Assembly (NCBI RefSeq): GCF_026210795.1
Contig: NC_089457.1
Coordinates: 992,001 to 1,056,000, forward strand
Source: Rhizophagus irregularis
Lineage: Eukaryota > Glomeromycota > Glomeromycetes > Glomerales > Glomeraceae
Direction: 5' to 3'
DNA: 64,000 nt
The notes under the pieces are model-generated. The model saw nothing but the letters and a program-made list of their open reading frames with translations. It was not told the origin of the DNA and did no database searches. The position numbers and the translations under genes are program-made. Below are positions 63,901-64,000 of this stretch, one piece after another; within the stretch, counting starts at the first letter, position 1; every line of letters starts with the position of its first letter.

Positions 63901-64000
63901 GTCCAAGAAAGCAATATCTGAAAATAATAAAAAGAAAAAATGTTAGAAATATTTCCAAATAAAAATAATAATAAAAAAGCTTCGAATAACCATAATAAAG
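63900..64000 (-). repeat. Possible edge of another intron-like array (minus strand)
   Basis: On the minus strand GGAAATATTTCTAACATTTT, then a T-rich stretch and TTATTTTCAG before ATATTGCTTTC has the branch-site hairpin and 3' end seen in the arrays. Only one unit is visible. Confidence 0.4.

Overview
The window looks like a repeat-dominated, strongly AT-rich nuclear segment of a fungus. The best guess is an arbuscular mycorrhizal fungus of the Rhizophagus (Glomeromycotina) type. This is inferred from short GT-AG introns of 64-81 nt, TTAGGG-type telomere-like repeats, several hAT/MULE/pogo/LINE families, and a fused nuclease-like/protein-kinase gene of a kind expanded in that lineage. No rRNA, confident tRNA or CRISPR was seen. 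Almost every protein-coding stretch is a transposable-element gene or its relic.

Layout. 1-6.07 kb: a LINE (endonuclease, reverse transcriptase, RNase H) followed by a second truncated 3' end of the same family. 6.6-11.04 kb: a hAT element carrying a broken transposase and an intact spliced Myb/SANT gene with an Arg/Ser tail. 11.06-14.33 kb: a minus-strand MULE (FAR1, transposase, SWIM) interrupted by a 719-bp hAT-like element. 14.3-17.2 kb: telomere-like repeats and a minus-strand intron-like array. 17.4-20.1 kb: a zinc-ribbon/nuclease relic, then a three-exon nuclease-like/kinase gene. 20.6-22.3 kb: an intron-like array. 22.4-24.1 kb: a nest of small elements. 24.9-28.1 kb: a complete hAT with perfect target duplication. 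30.4-38.3 kb: two long intron-like arrays, one per strand. 39.7-50.8 kb: a deep nest, in which a hAT relic holds a TAG...CTA element holding an intron-like array holding an 8.1-kb hAT that itself holds a pogo element and a solo LTR. 51.6-57.2 kb: minus-strand coding relics interrupted by hAT-like MITEs. 58.1-62.5 kb: another hAT with two insertions. 62.7-63.5 kb: a MULE-like foldback element.

The most unusual feature is a set of six tandem arrays (plus a hint of a seventh at the right edge). Each 100-140 bp unit has a short exon-like piece of about 20-64 nt followed by an intron-like piece with a good 5' splice site, a hairpin at that site, a branch-site motif (CTAAC, often TACTAAC), usually in a second hairpin, a T-rich tract and a TTTGTAG/TTTTTAG 3' end. 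I do not know a described repeat class with this structure. Several arrays lie inside or next to TAG...CTA hAT-like elements, and other such elements carry internal hairpin satellites instead.

A second theme is decay. Nonsense codons in at least six unrelated genes fall mainly at tryptophan positions (TGG to TAG or TGA), and one case is proved by a paralogous copy inside the window.
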